Source: Aporrectodea caliginosa (lineage: Eukaryota; Annelida; Clitellata; Crassiclitellata; Lumbricidae). Taken from it: DNA of 64,000 nucleotides. Under the pieces are notes generated by a model that was given only the letters and a program-made list of their open reading frames with translations, did not search any database and was not told where the DNA came from. The translations under genes were made by a program, and so were the position numbers. Within the stretch, counting starts at the first letter, position 1. Every line of letters starts with the position of its first letter. The stretch is taken from positions 62,001-126,000 of the forward strand of contig JACEVL010000104.1 of the NCBI GenBank assembly GCA_020284085.1, written 5' to 3'. Shown piece by piece: positions 35,400-46,682 of the stretch.

Positions 35400-35974
35400 A
35401 TGGGGTCCGGAGAGACCCCTGGGGTCCACCTGGACCCGACAGCTAAATATCTATTAAAATTAAACTAAGAAAAATTATGTAGACACAATTTTTTAGTAAA
35501 GTTGACACACCTAAATAGAGCAACTGTCATAATAGAAACTTTCCTTAAAAAATGGCTCGGAGTAGTGAGAGATATAATTGCACGTTGGTAGGACCAGTTC
35601 TCCAGATTTACATTCCTAGTTCTCTTTTTCTACTGGCTGGAACATAAAGAGCCAAATTGTAGCTTCTGCGTGACATGTGTTGAACAGAATATCGATCACG
35701 CAGTAGTAAAAATTCAGTCTTACTGCAACAGTGTCCGTAATTCGTGTCAAGAGTAAGTTTTATATTGCATTTTCTTCTAAAATCTTCTTCAAAAATTCGC
35801 TTGAAAGACAAATAACTTAATAAAAAATGTGTGTAATCATGTTAAAAGACAACTTATGCAATATTTTTGATGTTGGAAGGTAGTAATCACTAGAAATACG
35901 CATACCAGGTGTTGGGGTCCAAGCGGACCCCAGGTATGTAATAACGTAACTTTCATGACCAGTGTGGATGAGGG
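35400..35974 (+). mobile_element. Right part of a piggyBac-like element
   Basis: The right end reads GGGGTCCAAGCGGACCCC, then about 50 bp later GATGAGGG followed by TTAA (35975-35978). This parallels the end at 7780-7850. Paralogous sequence at about 41050 has an unoccupied TTTAATGGCGCAATTT. A second palindrome-like word, GGGGTCCACCTGGACCC, lies near 35420. The left end was not found, so the left limit is arbitrary. Confidence 0.5.
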
Positions 35975-35984
35975 TTAAATGGCG

Positions 35985-36420
35985 CAATTTTTTATGTGGA
36001 TGATTGATGACTGCCTTCGACACAGTCTAACGCTATACGTTCTGCTCCAGAGACTGCACCTGTTTTGTTTCATGACATCAAATGCACGAGAGTGGATGCA
36101 TTCTACCTGACTGACACACCAAATTGTTCTCAATGTCACCATCTTCTTTCACAGCCACTATCCTTACCTGTGCCGTTCCTGAAGGCGTCGTTCTATGACC
36201 CATTCATTTCCTACTTGATACAACCGACATCTTTACCATGATACGAAAATCTGGTCGATATGGTCATCTCTGTGCCATAATAAAAACCCAGGTCCATGAG
36301 TTCTAAGGTCCTGATTTCACCGATGTCCAGCATCTGCGATCCCTCTAAATGAGCTGCAATGAGCAGAGATGCATCGATGACTTTTTGGAAATCAATCTAC
36401 TGTAGTTTAAATCACTCATA
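35985..36420 (+). pseudogene. Degenerate LINE reverse transcriptase segment, copy 1
   Basis: It contains ATGACTGCCTTCGACACAG, the codons for the TAFDT start of a reverse-transcriptase motif, followed by TGGATGCATTCTACCTGACT, matching three other copies (37090, 41090, 43330). Many stops and indels. Confidence 0.6.
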
Positions 36421-36689
36421 TCGTAATTGTGCACTGTAGCGAGCGCAATTTGAATGTGACATTCTTTAACTTTAAGGCTTCGTAAGAGCCCAGGACAGAT
36501 AATTTTTAGCCACAGTCAAGTCATATCTAGTTTGAAAACAATCTTATGGACTGATGTAAATGACAGTTGAATTAGTGTAATAGGAAACAGGGGCATCAGC
36601 CAGTAGCCTACGAATGAAGCAGAATTAGCCAGACGACATTTTGCATGTATTTTATGTTGAACCGAGTTGCATATAATAGTCTGATGGAG

Positions 36690-37480
36690 TCAAACAGTCT
36701 GCCTACACTTGTAATCTTTGTGCGCATTCATATAAAGCTCAACATGTTCAGACGTGAGGTAGTCTTTAATGGCGCAATTTCCGAAGTAGATGATTAATGA
36801 CAGTTTCAAAACACCAGATGCTGTCACAGTATTGGAAAAGCGATCCATGCGAAAATTGTCTCTGATACAACATGACACATGGTAGTTTTCCGACAGCGTA
36901 AGGGCTTTCTCAAAGATGGTCACGTGAACAGATTAATGAGAAGGTCAAGGGCTTTTAAGGAGTCATGTTTCAATATATAGCACGTGTTGTCTCGGTATTG
37001 GATACAAAAGCCAATTACCGATGATGTTATCATGCATCTACGTTTTGAACTGCCTTAATATCGGTCTTTAATTGCACAATTTCAGAAGTAGATGAGTAAT
37101 GACTGCCTTCGACACAGGCCACCACGGCGTTCTGCTCGAGCGGCTGCACCTGTCTTCTGGCATAGAATCAAGCGCACTAGAGTGGATGGCGTTCTACCTG
37201 GCTGACATGCAGCAAAGTGTCCGCACTGCCCCCTATTCTTTCACAGCCACTATCCTTACCTGTGGCGCGCGTCAAGCTCAGTCATGTCACCCACTCATCT
37301 CCTCCTCGATATAACCGACATCTTAACTATGATATTCAAGCATGTTTGGCATGACCATCTGTATGCGGATGACTCACAGGTTTATGACTCCTGAGGTCCT
37401 GATTTCATCATTGTCCACTTTCTACGATCCCCTCTCAGTGAGCTGTACCGCCAATATCGGTGACTGGATGGAAATCAAAA
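36690..37480 (+). pseudogene. Degenerate LINE reverse transcriptase segment, copy 2
   Basis: It is the best preserved of four. TAFDTGHHGVLLERLHL and ALEWMAFYLADMQQSV give the FDxxxH and following motifs, and HLYADDSQVY at about 37348-37377 is the catalytic YADD box. Sequence between is frameshifted and stops follow YADD, so it is inactive. The upstream 36690-37090 repeats the leader found before the other copies. Confidence 0.78.
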
Positions 37481-37965
37481 TACTACAACTCACACAACTC
37501 AAAATATCTCAGTGTAACGAGGGCAATATGAATTTGACGTTCTGGAACTTGAAGGTTTTATGATCGTTCTGATCAGTGAATTTTTTATACATATCTATTT
37601 TGAAACAATGTTATCGACTGATGAATATGACAATTAGTTGAAATACTGTACATGGACGGATACAGGGCCATCAGTCAATAGAAATGAAACAGTTTTCATC
37701 ATATGAGATTTTAGGTTGAACCGAATTGCATGTGGCCAGAGGCAGTTGGAAACCTTTGCAAAAATATTGTGCATATTCATTTGTTGTCCAAAAAGCAGTT
37801 CGCTCAGTTGAACAAACTTGTGCCAGTCAAACTTTTGGAGCAGCTGATTTGGGTGAAGGTCAAGGAATTGCAAATTCAAATGTTCCTAAGGTATGATGAA
37901 GCAGAGTCGACGAGACAATTACATAAGCGCAAAGGGGTGAGAATACATATATAGGCCTATTAATC
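37481..37965. other. No gene assigned
   Basis: Short frames only; downstream flank of the LINE segment. Confidence 0.4.
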
Positions 37966-37967
37966 TA

Positions 37968-38808
37968 TTAGTAATATAACAGAACAGAAATCTCTCTTCG
38001 TGCGTGCGTGCGTGCATCTGTGCATCTGAGGCCTGTAACGCTGTTTTCGACAATATCGCTTACGTCATTCAACGTCATCGCAATATCCGAATAAGACGTT
38101 GTTATAGCAACACGATATAATGCAACACGACATGTGGGAGGGGGAAGACACGCATGATCGTCGCGAGAGACGTGGGGGAGGGAGGGACGGATGTTGAAGG
38201 AGGGAAGGAGATACGGACGGCCGGGACAGACGACAGAGAAGTACGGGAGGGAGGGAGGGACGGACGGAGGGACGGAGGGACGGAGGGACGGACTGACGGA
38301 CGGACGGACGGACGGACGAAGAGAGAGGACGGACGGACGGACCGACGGACGGGCGGACGAACGGACGGAGGAACGGACTGACGGACGGACGGACGAAGAG
38401 AGGGAGGGACTGACGGACGGACGGACGAAGGGAGGGATTGACGGATGGACGGACGGAGGGATGGAGGGAGGGACGGACCCTCGGACGGACGGACGGACGG
38501 AAGGAAGGGAGGGAGCAGACACACACGATCGCCGCGAGAGACGTGGGGGAGGGACGGACAGACGGAGGCTGAATAGAGAGAAGGAGGTACCGAGACGGAC
38601 GACAGAGAAGTACGGGGATCGAGGGAGGGAGGGTTTAGGAGGAGGGAGGGAGAAGGGAGGGAGGGTGAAGGAAGGGAGGGACGAACGGACGGAGGTAGGG
38701 AGGGAGAGGGAGAAGACTTATGTCAATCATAGCACGAGAAGACGCATCTCTTGACATTTTGAAAATGTTTTTAACTGTCTTAGCCTAGGACGGGCAAACA
38801 TCTAGTAA
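37968..38808 (-). repeat. Unclassified repeat, copy B (inverted)
   Basis: Its reverse complement begins CTAGATGTTTGCCCGTCCTA at 38808 and ends near 37968 with TGTTATATTACTAAT. It carries a long G/A-rich block. Copies B and C lie head to tail. Confidence 0.7.
38150..38745 (+). repeat. G/A-rich simple sequence, (GGAC)n and (GGGA)n
   Basis: Almost pure GGAC, GGAG and GGGA repeats with a few interruptions. Long Arg/Gly/Asp or Pro/Ser frames on both strands are artefacts of the short period. Confidence 0.95.
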
Positions 38809-40153
38809 TAATATAATAGAACAGAAATGTATATGCGTGGGGCGCGGTGGTGTAGGGGTATGTTCGGTGCCTTGCAGCCGGAGGGTTGCGGGTTCGAATC
38901 CACCTCAAGGGGGTATGTTTGGTGCCTTGCAGCCGGAGGGTTGCGGGTTCGAATCCACCTCAAAGCCGACGCGTAGGGACCCTGGGCAAGTCCTTCACTC
39001 GCAATTGCTCATGCGCTTCGGCGTGAAACTCCGATTCAGTGTCCGCGCTGTAGTCGGCAGCGCCTCTGAGTAGAAATCTTGAAGGGGCGCTATATAAATA
39101 TCTGAAATGAGTAAATGAATGAATGCGTGCGTCTGAAGCTTGCGTCTGAAGTGTAACGCTAAGGTTCTTTGTGTGACGTAACAATGTTATTGTGACGTCA
39201 ATATATTTCCTAACAATGGACGGACGGAGCATAGCTATTATACAGGCGTTCATTAAGGTAGGAGGTAGGGAGAGAAAGATGGAGGGCGGGAGAGAGAGTT
39301 GGATGGGAATGAGGAGAGGAGGAGGTAAGAAAGGGATGAAAGGGAGTGGAGGTGGAGGGGTGGGTAGAGGAGTGCAGAAGGGGCAGGGCAGTGGAGTGTG
39401 AGTGGAGATGAAAGGAAGGTGATTCAGAGGTAAAAGGAAGGGCAGTACGAGGGGAGGGATAGAGAAGGGGTGGAGAGGGGTAGAATAGGGGTAGGATGGG
39501 AGGGAAAACAGGAATCGGAGGTTATGGGACGGGAAGGGGAGAAGGCAGGGAAGAGGGGTGGGTAGTGGAATAGGAGGGGAAAGTCGAACAAGGTAAAGGG
39601 AAGTGGAGAAAAGAGGGGTACGCTGATTTCACGCTCTAATATCGAGACGGGTGCAGCCAGCGAGAATTCGTCGTTAGAGGTCGCTCGAGTGAGAACGACA
39701 CCGCTATGGGTCGCTCGATACTTGCGCAGCCACCGGGTAATAACAGCTAGAGGTCGCAAGATTTCAAAGAGAGATCAGTGAGCAAAAGATAAAAAAGGCA
39801 GAGGCAGGGGTCGGCGAGAACGGGAGGGTTAAAGGGAAGGGTGGGGAGCAGGAGACGGAGACGGAGAGGGAGACGAACGGGGGTGGCGCTGCTATGAAGT
39901 TTAAACAGTTTCGGAGATTCAAATTTGAACATTTTAATTTTTAGCGAAGATTCAGATTTGCGTGTAACGAAAGTCGGTAGGCGGCGCTGTTATCAACTTT
40001 AAACCGGTTGAAATTGCCGTGTGATAAAAAATTTTGCGCTGCACCATAATCTATTGCTCTGTATGGGCCCGCGGGCGGATGGCCATGCGATTTCAAGTGG
40101 AGCGTGCGAGCTCCCTAAACTTAACCTTCTTAGGACGGGCAAACGTCTAGTTT
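38809..40153 (-). repeat. Unclassified repeat, copy C (inverted), holding a SINE
   Basis: Its reverse complement starts CTAGACGTTTGCCCGTCCTA at about 40150 and ends at ATTATATTATTACTAG. It shares CGTAACGAAAGTCGGTAGGC and GCAGCCACCGGGTAATAAC words with copy A. The SINE at 38840-39122 is inserted near its far end. A second purine-rich block lies at 39250-39620. Confidence 0.7.
38840..39122 (+). mobile_element. tRNA-derived SINE, copy 2 (dimeric head, LINE tail)
   Basis: A box TGGTGTAGGGG at 38848-38858, B box GGTTCGAATCC at 38891-38901, then a second head without A box but with B box at 38946-38956. The body and tail are as in copy 1 (CGCCTCTGAGTAGAAATCTT to GGGGCGCTATATAAATAT). ATGCGTG flanks it at 38833-38839 and about 39123-39129, a possible target duplication. 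Confidence 0.92.
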
Positions 40154-40317
40154 ATAATAACATCAGGACCGTAGGAGACATGATCTAATTTGGATGTAAA
40201 AAATTCAAACAATCAACACAACACTAAAATGAAAAGAAAAAAGTATATCAATCTTTTCTTCCTCCTCTTCTTTTATTCTCCTTCTCCTTCTTCTTCTTCA
40301 CCTTCTCCTCCTCCTCC

Positions 40318-40323
40318 TCCTTC

Positions 40324-40402
<79 letters not shown>
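40318..40402 (+). repeat. (CAT)n microsatellite
   Basis: Long CAT/ATC run next to a (TTCTCC)n-like stretch; gives a false poly-His frame. 40154-40317 and 40403-40980 show no gene. Confidence 0.96.
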
Positions 40403-40403
<1 letters not shown>

Positions 40404-40980
40404 TTCAAAATAGTGACATTGAATTGGGCGATCAGAACAGCTCTGAATAATATTAGCTAATAAATTCGAAATGCTGGTTTTTACAGAATAAAATCGAAAG
40501 GTCTTTCAGCTCAACTCAGTATGTCTACGTTAGATAAAAATATTATTAGTTAATTAATTACTTAGATATTTCTATTGCTCCTGTTACCAATTCACTATAG
40601 GCCTACATCGGAAAGCACGAAGGACAGACAGGCATCCTGTAAACCTGTACTGTGTAATTTCTGGGGCTTCATCTGCTCTTCTTTTAGCTGACAACAGAAA
40701 CTATTTTGTTAAATATTTCGAATTACTCCAACATAGTAATTGGCCACGAGACAGCCAACGCTTTTCCAACTTCGTGAGGGCTTTCTCATCAGCGGTGTCC
40801 GCAATGGATACCAACGCGATCAGTGTGAAGTAGTCTTGATTTACCACAATGTCATGATTATTGATTTTCCGACATTGTGAGGGCTCTTAATAACGACCAC
40901 GTGTGTAGATTTAAGAAAAGGCCTAGGACGCTATAATAGTCTCGTTATAGCCTAAACTGCAGTCATGTTTCAAAATGCCA

Positions 40981-41260
40981 GGTATTGTCTCAGTATTGGA
41001 TACACGAGTGTGGTATCGCTGATGCATCTAATTTTGTAATTGCTCTACTATCGGACTTTAATGGCGCAATTTCCGAATTATATGATTAATGAATGCCTTC
41101 GACATAGTCTAAAGCGAATGCACATGTCTTTTGCCATGTCATCTCATTCACTACCTGACTGACAGACAGCAAAGCTCCCGTGATGCCACTTGATCAAGAA
41201 CTTAGTCTTTCGCAGCACGTCAACCTGATCACACGAAGCTGTGATAATACCAGCTCCGTC
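40981..41260 (+). pseudogene. Degenerate LINE reverse transcriptase segment, copy 3
   Basis: It repeats the leader CTCAGTATTGGATACACGAG and AATGCCTTCGACATAGTC, then TACCTGACTGACAGACAGCA. It matches copy 4 at 43215-43560 in order and spacing. Confidence 0.6.
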
Positions 41261-41862
41261 AGTTGCGTGTTGTCCTGAGGTCCCTCTCCCATGATGCTGC
41301 TGTGGTACTTGTCCACGCCTTCGTCACCAGCAGAATTGATCAGTGTTGCTCGGTTCTTGCTGGTCACCCATCTGGCTTAATAGGGCGTCTTGACCGGGTC
41401 CTTGGTTCTGCTGCTCGGCTTTTTGGTCATATTCCAAAATATGCCCCAGTTTCTGCCTACATGCGTGATGTATTGCACTGGCTTCCGCCTCGCAACGCAT
41501 ATCCTATAGGATAGCAGCACTTGTCTGGCTGTGTCTCACTGGTAGTGCCCCGTCTTACTTATCTGATCTCTGTCGCCCGGTTTCCGACTTCGCCTCTCGT
41601 CGAGCTCTGCGCTCTTCGGCTAAGGGGAGCTATTAGTCCCTCGGGCTCGCTCCTCGGTCAGACAGCGTCGAGCCTTTTCGGTTGTTGGCCCCTCCACTTG
41701 GAATGGGCTGTCGCTTACTTTACGCTTACTGCCCCGGAATGATTTGCCTGCTTTTTACCAACTGTTAAAGTCCTTTCTGTTTGGCCGTGGCTGGGCTGGG
41801 AGCGCCTCTGAGTAGGTTTCTTGAAGAGGCGCTATATAAATATCCGGAATGAATGAATGCCC
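41222..41862 (+). pseudogene. LINE reverse transcriptase C-terminus with complete 3' end
   Basis: Frames give VVLVHAFVTSRIDQCCSVLA, LDRVLGSAARLFGHIPKYAP and DVLHWLPPRNAY, the standard C-terminal region of a CR1/L2-like LINE, then degraded sequence to about 41742. The 3' UTR ends GCGCCTCTGAGTAGGTTTCT, TGAAGAGGCGCTATATAAAT and (GAAT)n, forming an 8 bp stem GCGCCTCT/AGAGGCGC. Several stops are present. It is the likely partner type for the SINEs at 30782 and 38840 because the tails match. Confidence 0.85.
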
Positions 41863-42089
41863 TACTCCAGCACAGCCACTATCTTTATCTGGGGCGTTCG
41901 TCGAGGCTAAGTCCATTCAGACTAACCGACCCACCAGTAGGCCTACAATGACTGAAGCCAGATAGACGACCAAAGATGGCTATGGATAGAGACACAGAGA
42001 GGGATTTACAGAGGTACTTGTGTGAGGAATCCGAGTAACGTAATCGACTGACTATTCACACTTTGTAGATAGAAACTTATTTGTAACAG

Positions 42090-42595
42090 GAGGAAATACG
42101 ATCACGTCCTGCCGCTTCTTCACGACGTTGTGCACTGGCTACCTGTCCCGTTCCGCATGGAGTCAAAGCTTTGTTTACTTGTATTCAAAGCACTTCATTG
42201 GGCGGCGCACGAGTATTTGCACGACTACTGTGCATTCGTCTGCATCTGGGCTGCGACTTAGATCGATAGACAAGACCGACCTCTTCTCACGGAGGATGAG
42301 GCCCCGCGCTTCGCGATCATGGATTCTGGGCGGTCCTATATAGATGCTGGAGAAGTTTTCCACTCGTCATCAGATTGGCCGACTCAGTGGATTCCTACAC
42401 ATTTAAACCTAAAACCTAAAACTTCTTTGTTTTCGAAGGTCTATCCCGCTGATTAGCTGTATACATGTGAAAACTTCTTTGTTTTCGAAGGTCTATCCCG
42501 CTGATTAGCTGTATACATGTGAGGCTCCCTTGTAGCGGAATGGCCGCGTTACGACACCATAAAAATTGTCGTTATAATTATTATTATTAATTTAG
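42090..42595 (+). pseudogene. LINE (second family) C-terminus, copy 1
   Basis: It encodes VHWLPVPFRMESKLCLLVFK and YLHDYCAFVCIWAAT before stops, then a KTSLFSKVYPAD end, a directly repeated 40 bp (TTCTTTGTTTTCGAAGGTCT twice near 42425 and 42475), and the 3' UTR CTTGTAGCGGAATGGCCGCG with (ATT)n. The 46095 copy is its duplicate. Confidence 0.8.
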
Positions 42596-42956
42596 TATAA
42601 TTTTTTTTCGCCCGAGGTAGAATAACCCCTCAGAAACTATCTGAAGAGCGTTTTCATTCTGGAGTTATTATTATATTACGGAGTCGAAACTGGCACACAA
42701 AACCACTGCAGTTTGTTCAAGAACTAGGAGGCAAGATCTTAATATTATTCTTATTATTATTATTTTTTATGCCCCGAGGTATACATGATCCCTCAGGGAC
42801 TTGAACATTAATAAAAACAGTAAAATTCGTCTGGAACGGCACCTAATCGTCGTTAAGGTCCAGTATGGCAAAAGTACCGCGGAAAGCCACCGCATTGAAC
42901 CGCTGGATCATTACAGATATGCGCTGAAAAAGGTAGGAGGTTTCGCGTGCATCTCC

Positions 42957-43172
<216 letters not shown>

Positions 43173-43214
43173 TTTTTAGTTAACTTTTGCCCATCACTGC
43201 AAATAAACCATCAT

Positions 43215-43586
43215 CTATTGCACCAGTATTGGAAACACAAGTCTGGTATCGGTGATGTTATCATGCATCTACGCTTGTAATTGCCTTATTATCGGACTTT
43301 AATTTCTCAATTTCCGAAGTAAATGATTAATGAATGCCTTCGACACAGCTGCAGCGAGTGCACCTGTCTTTTGCCATGTCATCAAGCATTAGAGTGAATG
43401 ACGTTCTACCTGACTGACAGACAGCAAAGCTCCCGTAATGCCCCTATGCTCTAGCACAGCCTTATCCTTATCTGTGGCGTTCGTCAAGGCTCAGTTCTGT
43501 TACCCATTCCGACTGACAGACTCACCGGTACAACGACTGAAGCCAGATAGACAGCGATCTATATTATAGACGGCCAAAGATGGATA
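43215..43586 (+). pseudogene. Degenerate LINE reverse transcriptase segment, copy 4
   Basis: Same leader and AATGCCTTCGACACAGC start as copy 3, continuing to CGGCCAAAGATGGATA where the TIR transposon begins. With 45963-46500 it forms a duplicate of 40980-42590. Confidence 0.65.
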
Positions 43587-44057
43587 TTAGGGTGTCTCTT
43601 AGCATATAGTAAAAATATAGTGTTCCTATTTCTCTCGCTCTCACCCATCTAAGTTGTTAGGTTCATAGAAATAAAATTTTGTAAAAAATTTCATTAAAAT
43701 CAGATAATATTTAGAGGTGGCCCTCGAGCCGTGAAGTTTAGAAAAATAATGATACTTTGTACAATGGGAAGTATATAATGTTACATGATAATTAATCGCC
43801 AGTTGTAGTACTAATCATTTGTATTGCTTATCTAGCAAATTCTCTACTATCGACCTGTATATATAGGGTCTATATATAAGGTATATATACCCTATATAAT
43901 TATGTGTGTTAAAATTAATGACTAATTTCCCGGAATATGTTGCCATAAAAGTCTTTTCGCTGCAGTCCAGAAATTTACGTCGATGGTCGGAGACAACTTG
44001 AAGGAGGAATTCTAGTTGCTCCTCTCTGGCAGTCAACTTCTTAATGAGGGCCACGCC

Positions 44058-44280
44058 CAGTGTTATTTCTATTAACTGTAACTGTAACTGAAATAGCAAA
44101 ATAACTTTAAAATGTCTTGCAGTTAACTGTAACTGTAACTGAAACTGAAAAATAAAAAACAATAACTGAAACTGAAAAATCTGATTTCAGTTAACTGTAA
44201 CTATAATTTAACTGAAAAATCATAAATTAGATAACTATAACTGTAACTGTAACGGAAAAACCATAACTGAAATAACACTG
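44058..44280. mobile_element. 223 bp hAT-type MITE with 8 bp TSD
   Basis: It starts CAGTGTTATTTC and ends GAAATAACACTG. GCCACGCC flanks it exactly at 44050-44057 and 44281-44288. CAGTG termini with an 8 bp duplication are diagnostic for hAT. The interior is built from AACTGTAACTGAAA-like repeats. It is nested in the larger transposon. Confidence 0.92.
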
Positions 44281-44459
44281 GCCACGCCTCACTTAGCCCT
44301 GTCATTGACGACTGCCAACCCGCTGATGATGCGCAATTCCTCGGAATGTTTCCTCTTCATCGCATTCAGACGAATCCATGGCAAGGAAAGTCTGAGGAAG
44401 GCCAACTATGGAAGAGTGTTTTTCGCGCAGAACTACTCCAGGCCCCGGTGCCCATAATG

Positions 44460-45315
44460 CAACAGATTTAACTTTTGGTCACTTTGGTGGATGTCACTGG
44501 GTGATCCGGGGCTGGGTAGTCCATGGTGGCTAACATCAGTCTCTTCATCTCCACAGACACTCTGGAATCAAAAAGAGCCAGTCCGACCAGCTCCTCAGAA
44601 AAGTACCATAGATGAAGTCCAAGCTTTTTGCTTGTTGTGCTGAAAATGGCTTCATGTGGGTATTTTAGGAGTTCAATCATGAGTCGGAAGTCATTCAGAG
44701 GTGCTTCAACTCCGATTGGGGCAGTTATCCAGGTATTGAGGTGGATGATGATTACTGCAAAAGTTGCCCGATCACGAATTCCTCTCTTCTCTGAAGCAGT
44801 CATTTGGAACTGGTCACGAAAGAGCCACATTTTAATCGCATGTATAACCTTGGTCATCCATCTGGCACAATGCATGGTGCCTGGCACCTGCAAATGAACA
44901 CGTCATGCCTCCAACATCGCTTATATAGAAGAACTTCAGGGCCAGTAGATGCACCACTTGTCCCTTCGAATGTCGCCCAACCCACTGGCTCTGCCATATG
45001 ATGGTGACATGCCAAGAAGAGCAAATCTCTTCCAAGCCTCTGCTCTATAATCGCGCAAGCACCAGAAATGCCATTGTCAGCCTTTGGCAGGACAGTATTT
45101 GTGTCAAAGCACAACCCCGCAACACGATCCATAATGCCCCATTCCTCCAAAGACATGATGACGTCAGTAGCTTGGGCCTCGGTAGTTCAGGCTGGAAGTC
45201 TCGGAACACCGAGTAGCTGCTTCACTCCAACACCTGATATAAGAATTGGAAGACGATCGATATGCTCTGTGGAAGTTAGGTCTTCCATTAGCTTCCCATC
45301 CCAATGTGTTGTCAA
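44460..45315 (-). pseudogene. Decayed transposase of the 43587-45962 element
   Basis: Minus-strand frames join into one protein: RLPILISGVGVKQLLGVPRL (near 45250), EEWGIMDRVAGLCFDTN, GACAIIEQRLGRDLLFLACH, then after a frameshift near 44880 HCARWMTKVIHAIKMWLFRD and LGLHLWYFSEELVGLALFD. I recognise this order as a common uncharacterised invertebrate protein family, often repetitive, consistent with a DDE-type transposase; CFDT would carry a catalytic Asp. At least one in-frame stop and a frameshift are present. Its position between matching TIRs supports a transposase role. Confidence 0.7.
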
Positions 45316-45624
45316 CTGTCAAATAACGTACAGTGTACAGTGTTCTCTGTGTTGTCAACTGTCAAATGTACAGTTACTTGAACTCTGAATTTAGCTTGTT
45401 TGACTTGGTGGAATGAAGTTTGGTCATGAGCAATGAAATGTACTCAGTAACGTTCTGCCAAAGGCTAGATGCAACTTCAATGACAATGAAGGTGGCACTT
45501 CTGGATGAGACGCTGGTTCTGTCGAGTGCTAGACATTATTATGTTTAACCGTTCTCTCTTTGGGGATGGGCCATCGCCGGAAGCACAAGAAGGATGGTAA
45601 TCTTCCTTCTCTTCTGCAGTACTA

Positions 45625-45700
<76 letters not shown>
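45625..45700 (+). repeat. (GAT)n microsatellite
   Basis: Pure GAT repeat inside the TIR transposon. Confidence 0.96.
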
Positions 45701-45702
<2 letters not shown>

Positions 45703-46059
45703 GTAGTAGCCTGCTTCGCTCCTTCTTTAGATTGAAATTGGCAAATTAATAGGACAATCTGTCCCTCGCTTAATGATTCGAACTATGTAGCATAATAATA
45801 AACAATAGGCCTACATTGCTAAAACTTTGACATCAAAGGGCCACCTCTAAATGTTATCCGATTTCCACCAAATTTTTTGTAAAATTGTTTTTCCATGAAC
45901 CTAACAACTTGAAAGGGTGAGAGATTAAAATTTTAAACTTTCATTTTTAAGAGACACCCTAATGGATATGGATAGATAAACAGAGAGGGATAAACTGAGG
46001 TAATTGTGTGAGTAAGCGAGTATCGTAACCGAATGACTATTCACATAATATAGATAGAG

Positions 46060-46498
46060 GATAATTTGTAACAGCAGGAAATAGGATCACGTCATGCCAC
46101 TTCTTCACGACGTTGTGCATTGATTGCCTGTCCCGTTACGCGTGGAGTTAAAGCTGTGTTTACTTGTATGCAAAGCACTTCAGTGGGCGGCGCCTGAGAA
46201 TTTGCACGACTACTGCGCATTCGTCTGCATCTGGGCAGCGACTCAGATGAAAAGAGAAGACCGACCTCTTCTCACGGAGGATGAGGACGCGCTTCGGCGA
46301 TCATGCATTCTGGGCGGTCCTAGATGCTGGAGCAGTCTTTCTCTCGTCATCAGATTGGCCGACTCAGTGGACTCCTTCAGATTTAAACCTAAAACTTATT
46401 TATTTTCGAAGGCCTATCCCGCTGATTAGCTGTATGTGAGGAGCCCTTGTAGCGGTTTGGCCGCGTTACGGCACCATACTTTTTATAAATTGTCGTTA

Positions 46499-46500
<2 letters not shown>
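46060..46500 (+). pseudogene. LINE (second family) C-terminus, copy 2
   Basis: An open frame of about 100 residues (PLRVELKLCLLVCKALQWAA to KTYLFSKAYPAD) is the end of a LINE reverse transcriptase, more intact than the 42090 copy. It is followed by CTTGTAGCGGTTTGGCCGCG and an (ATT)n tail. Only the C-terminus is present. Confidence 0.82.
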
Positions 46501-46592
<92 letters not shown>

Positions 46593-46593
46593 G

Positions 46594-46672
<79 letters not shown>

Positions 46673-46682
46673 CCATCATTCA
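46497..46682 (+). repeat. (ATT)n then (ATC)n microsatellite
   Basis: About 90 bp of ATT passes directly into about 90 bp of CAT/ATC. It continues the (ATT)n tail of the LINE. Poly-Asn/Asp frames are artefacts. Confidence 0.97.

Larger units (their letters stand above)
43587..45962 (-). mobile_element. TIR transposon with TTAGGGTGTCTC ends, 6 bp TSD
   Basis: Left end TTAGGGTGTCTCTTA and right end TAAGAGACACCCTAA are inverted. TGGATA flanks it at 43581-43586 and 45963-45968. The paralogous locus at about 41980-41995 reads AAAGATGGCTATGGATAG without the element, an empty site. It encodes a decayed transposase on the minus strand and contains a hAT-type MITE and a (GAT)n run. Related termini occur at 5077-7184. 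The 6 bp duplication might suit IS3EU-type elements, from memory only. Confidence 0.85.

Noticed and set aside
37968..38754. Overlapping frames of 140-187 residues rich in Arg/Gly/Asp or Pro/Ser
   Set aside because: Short-period GGAC/GGGA repeats read in several frames on both strands.
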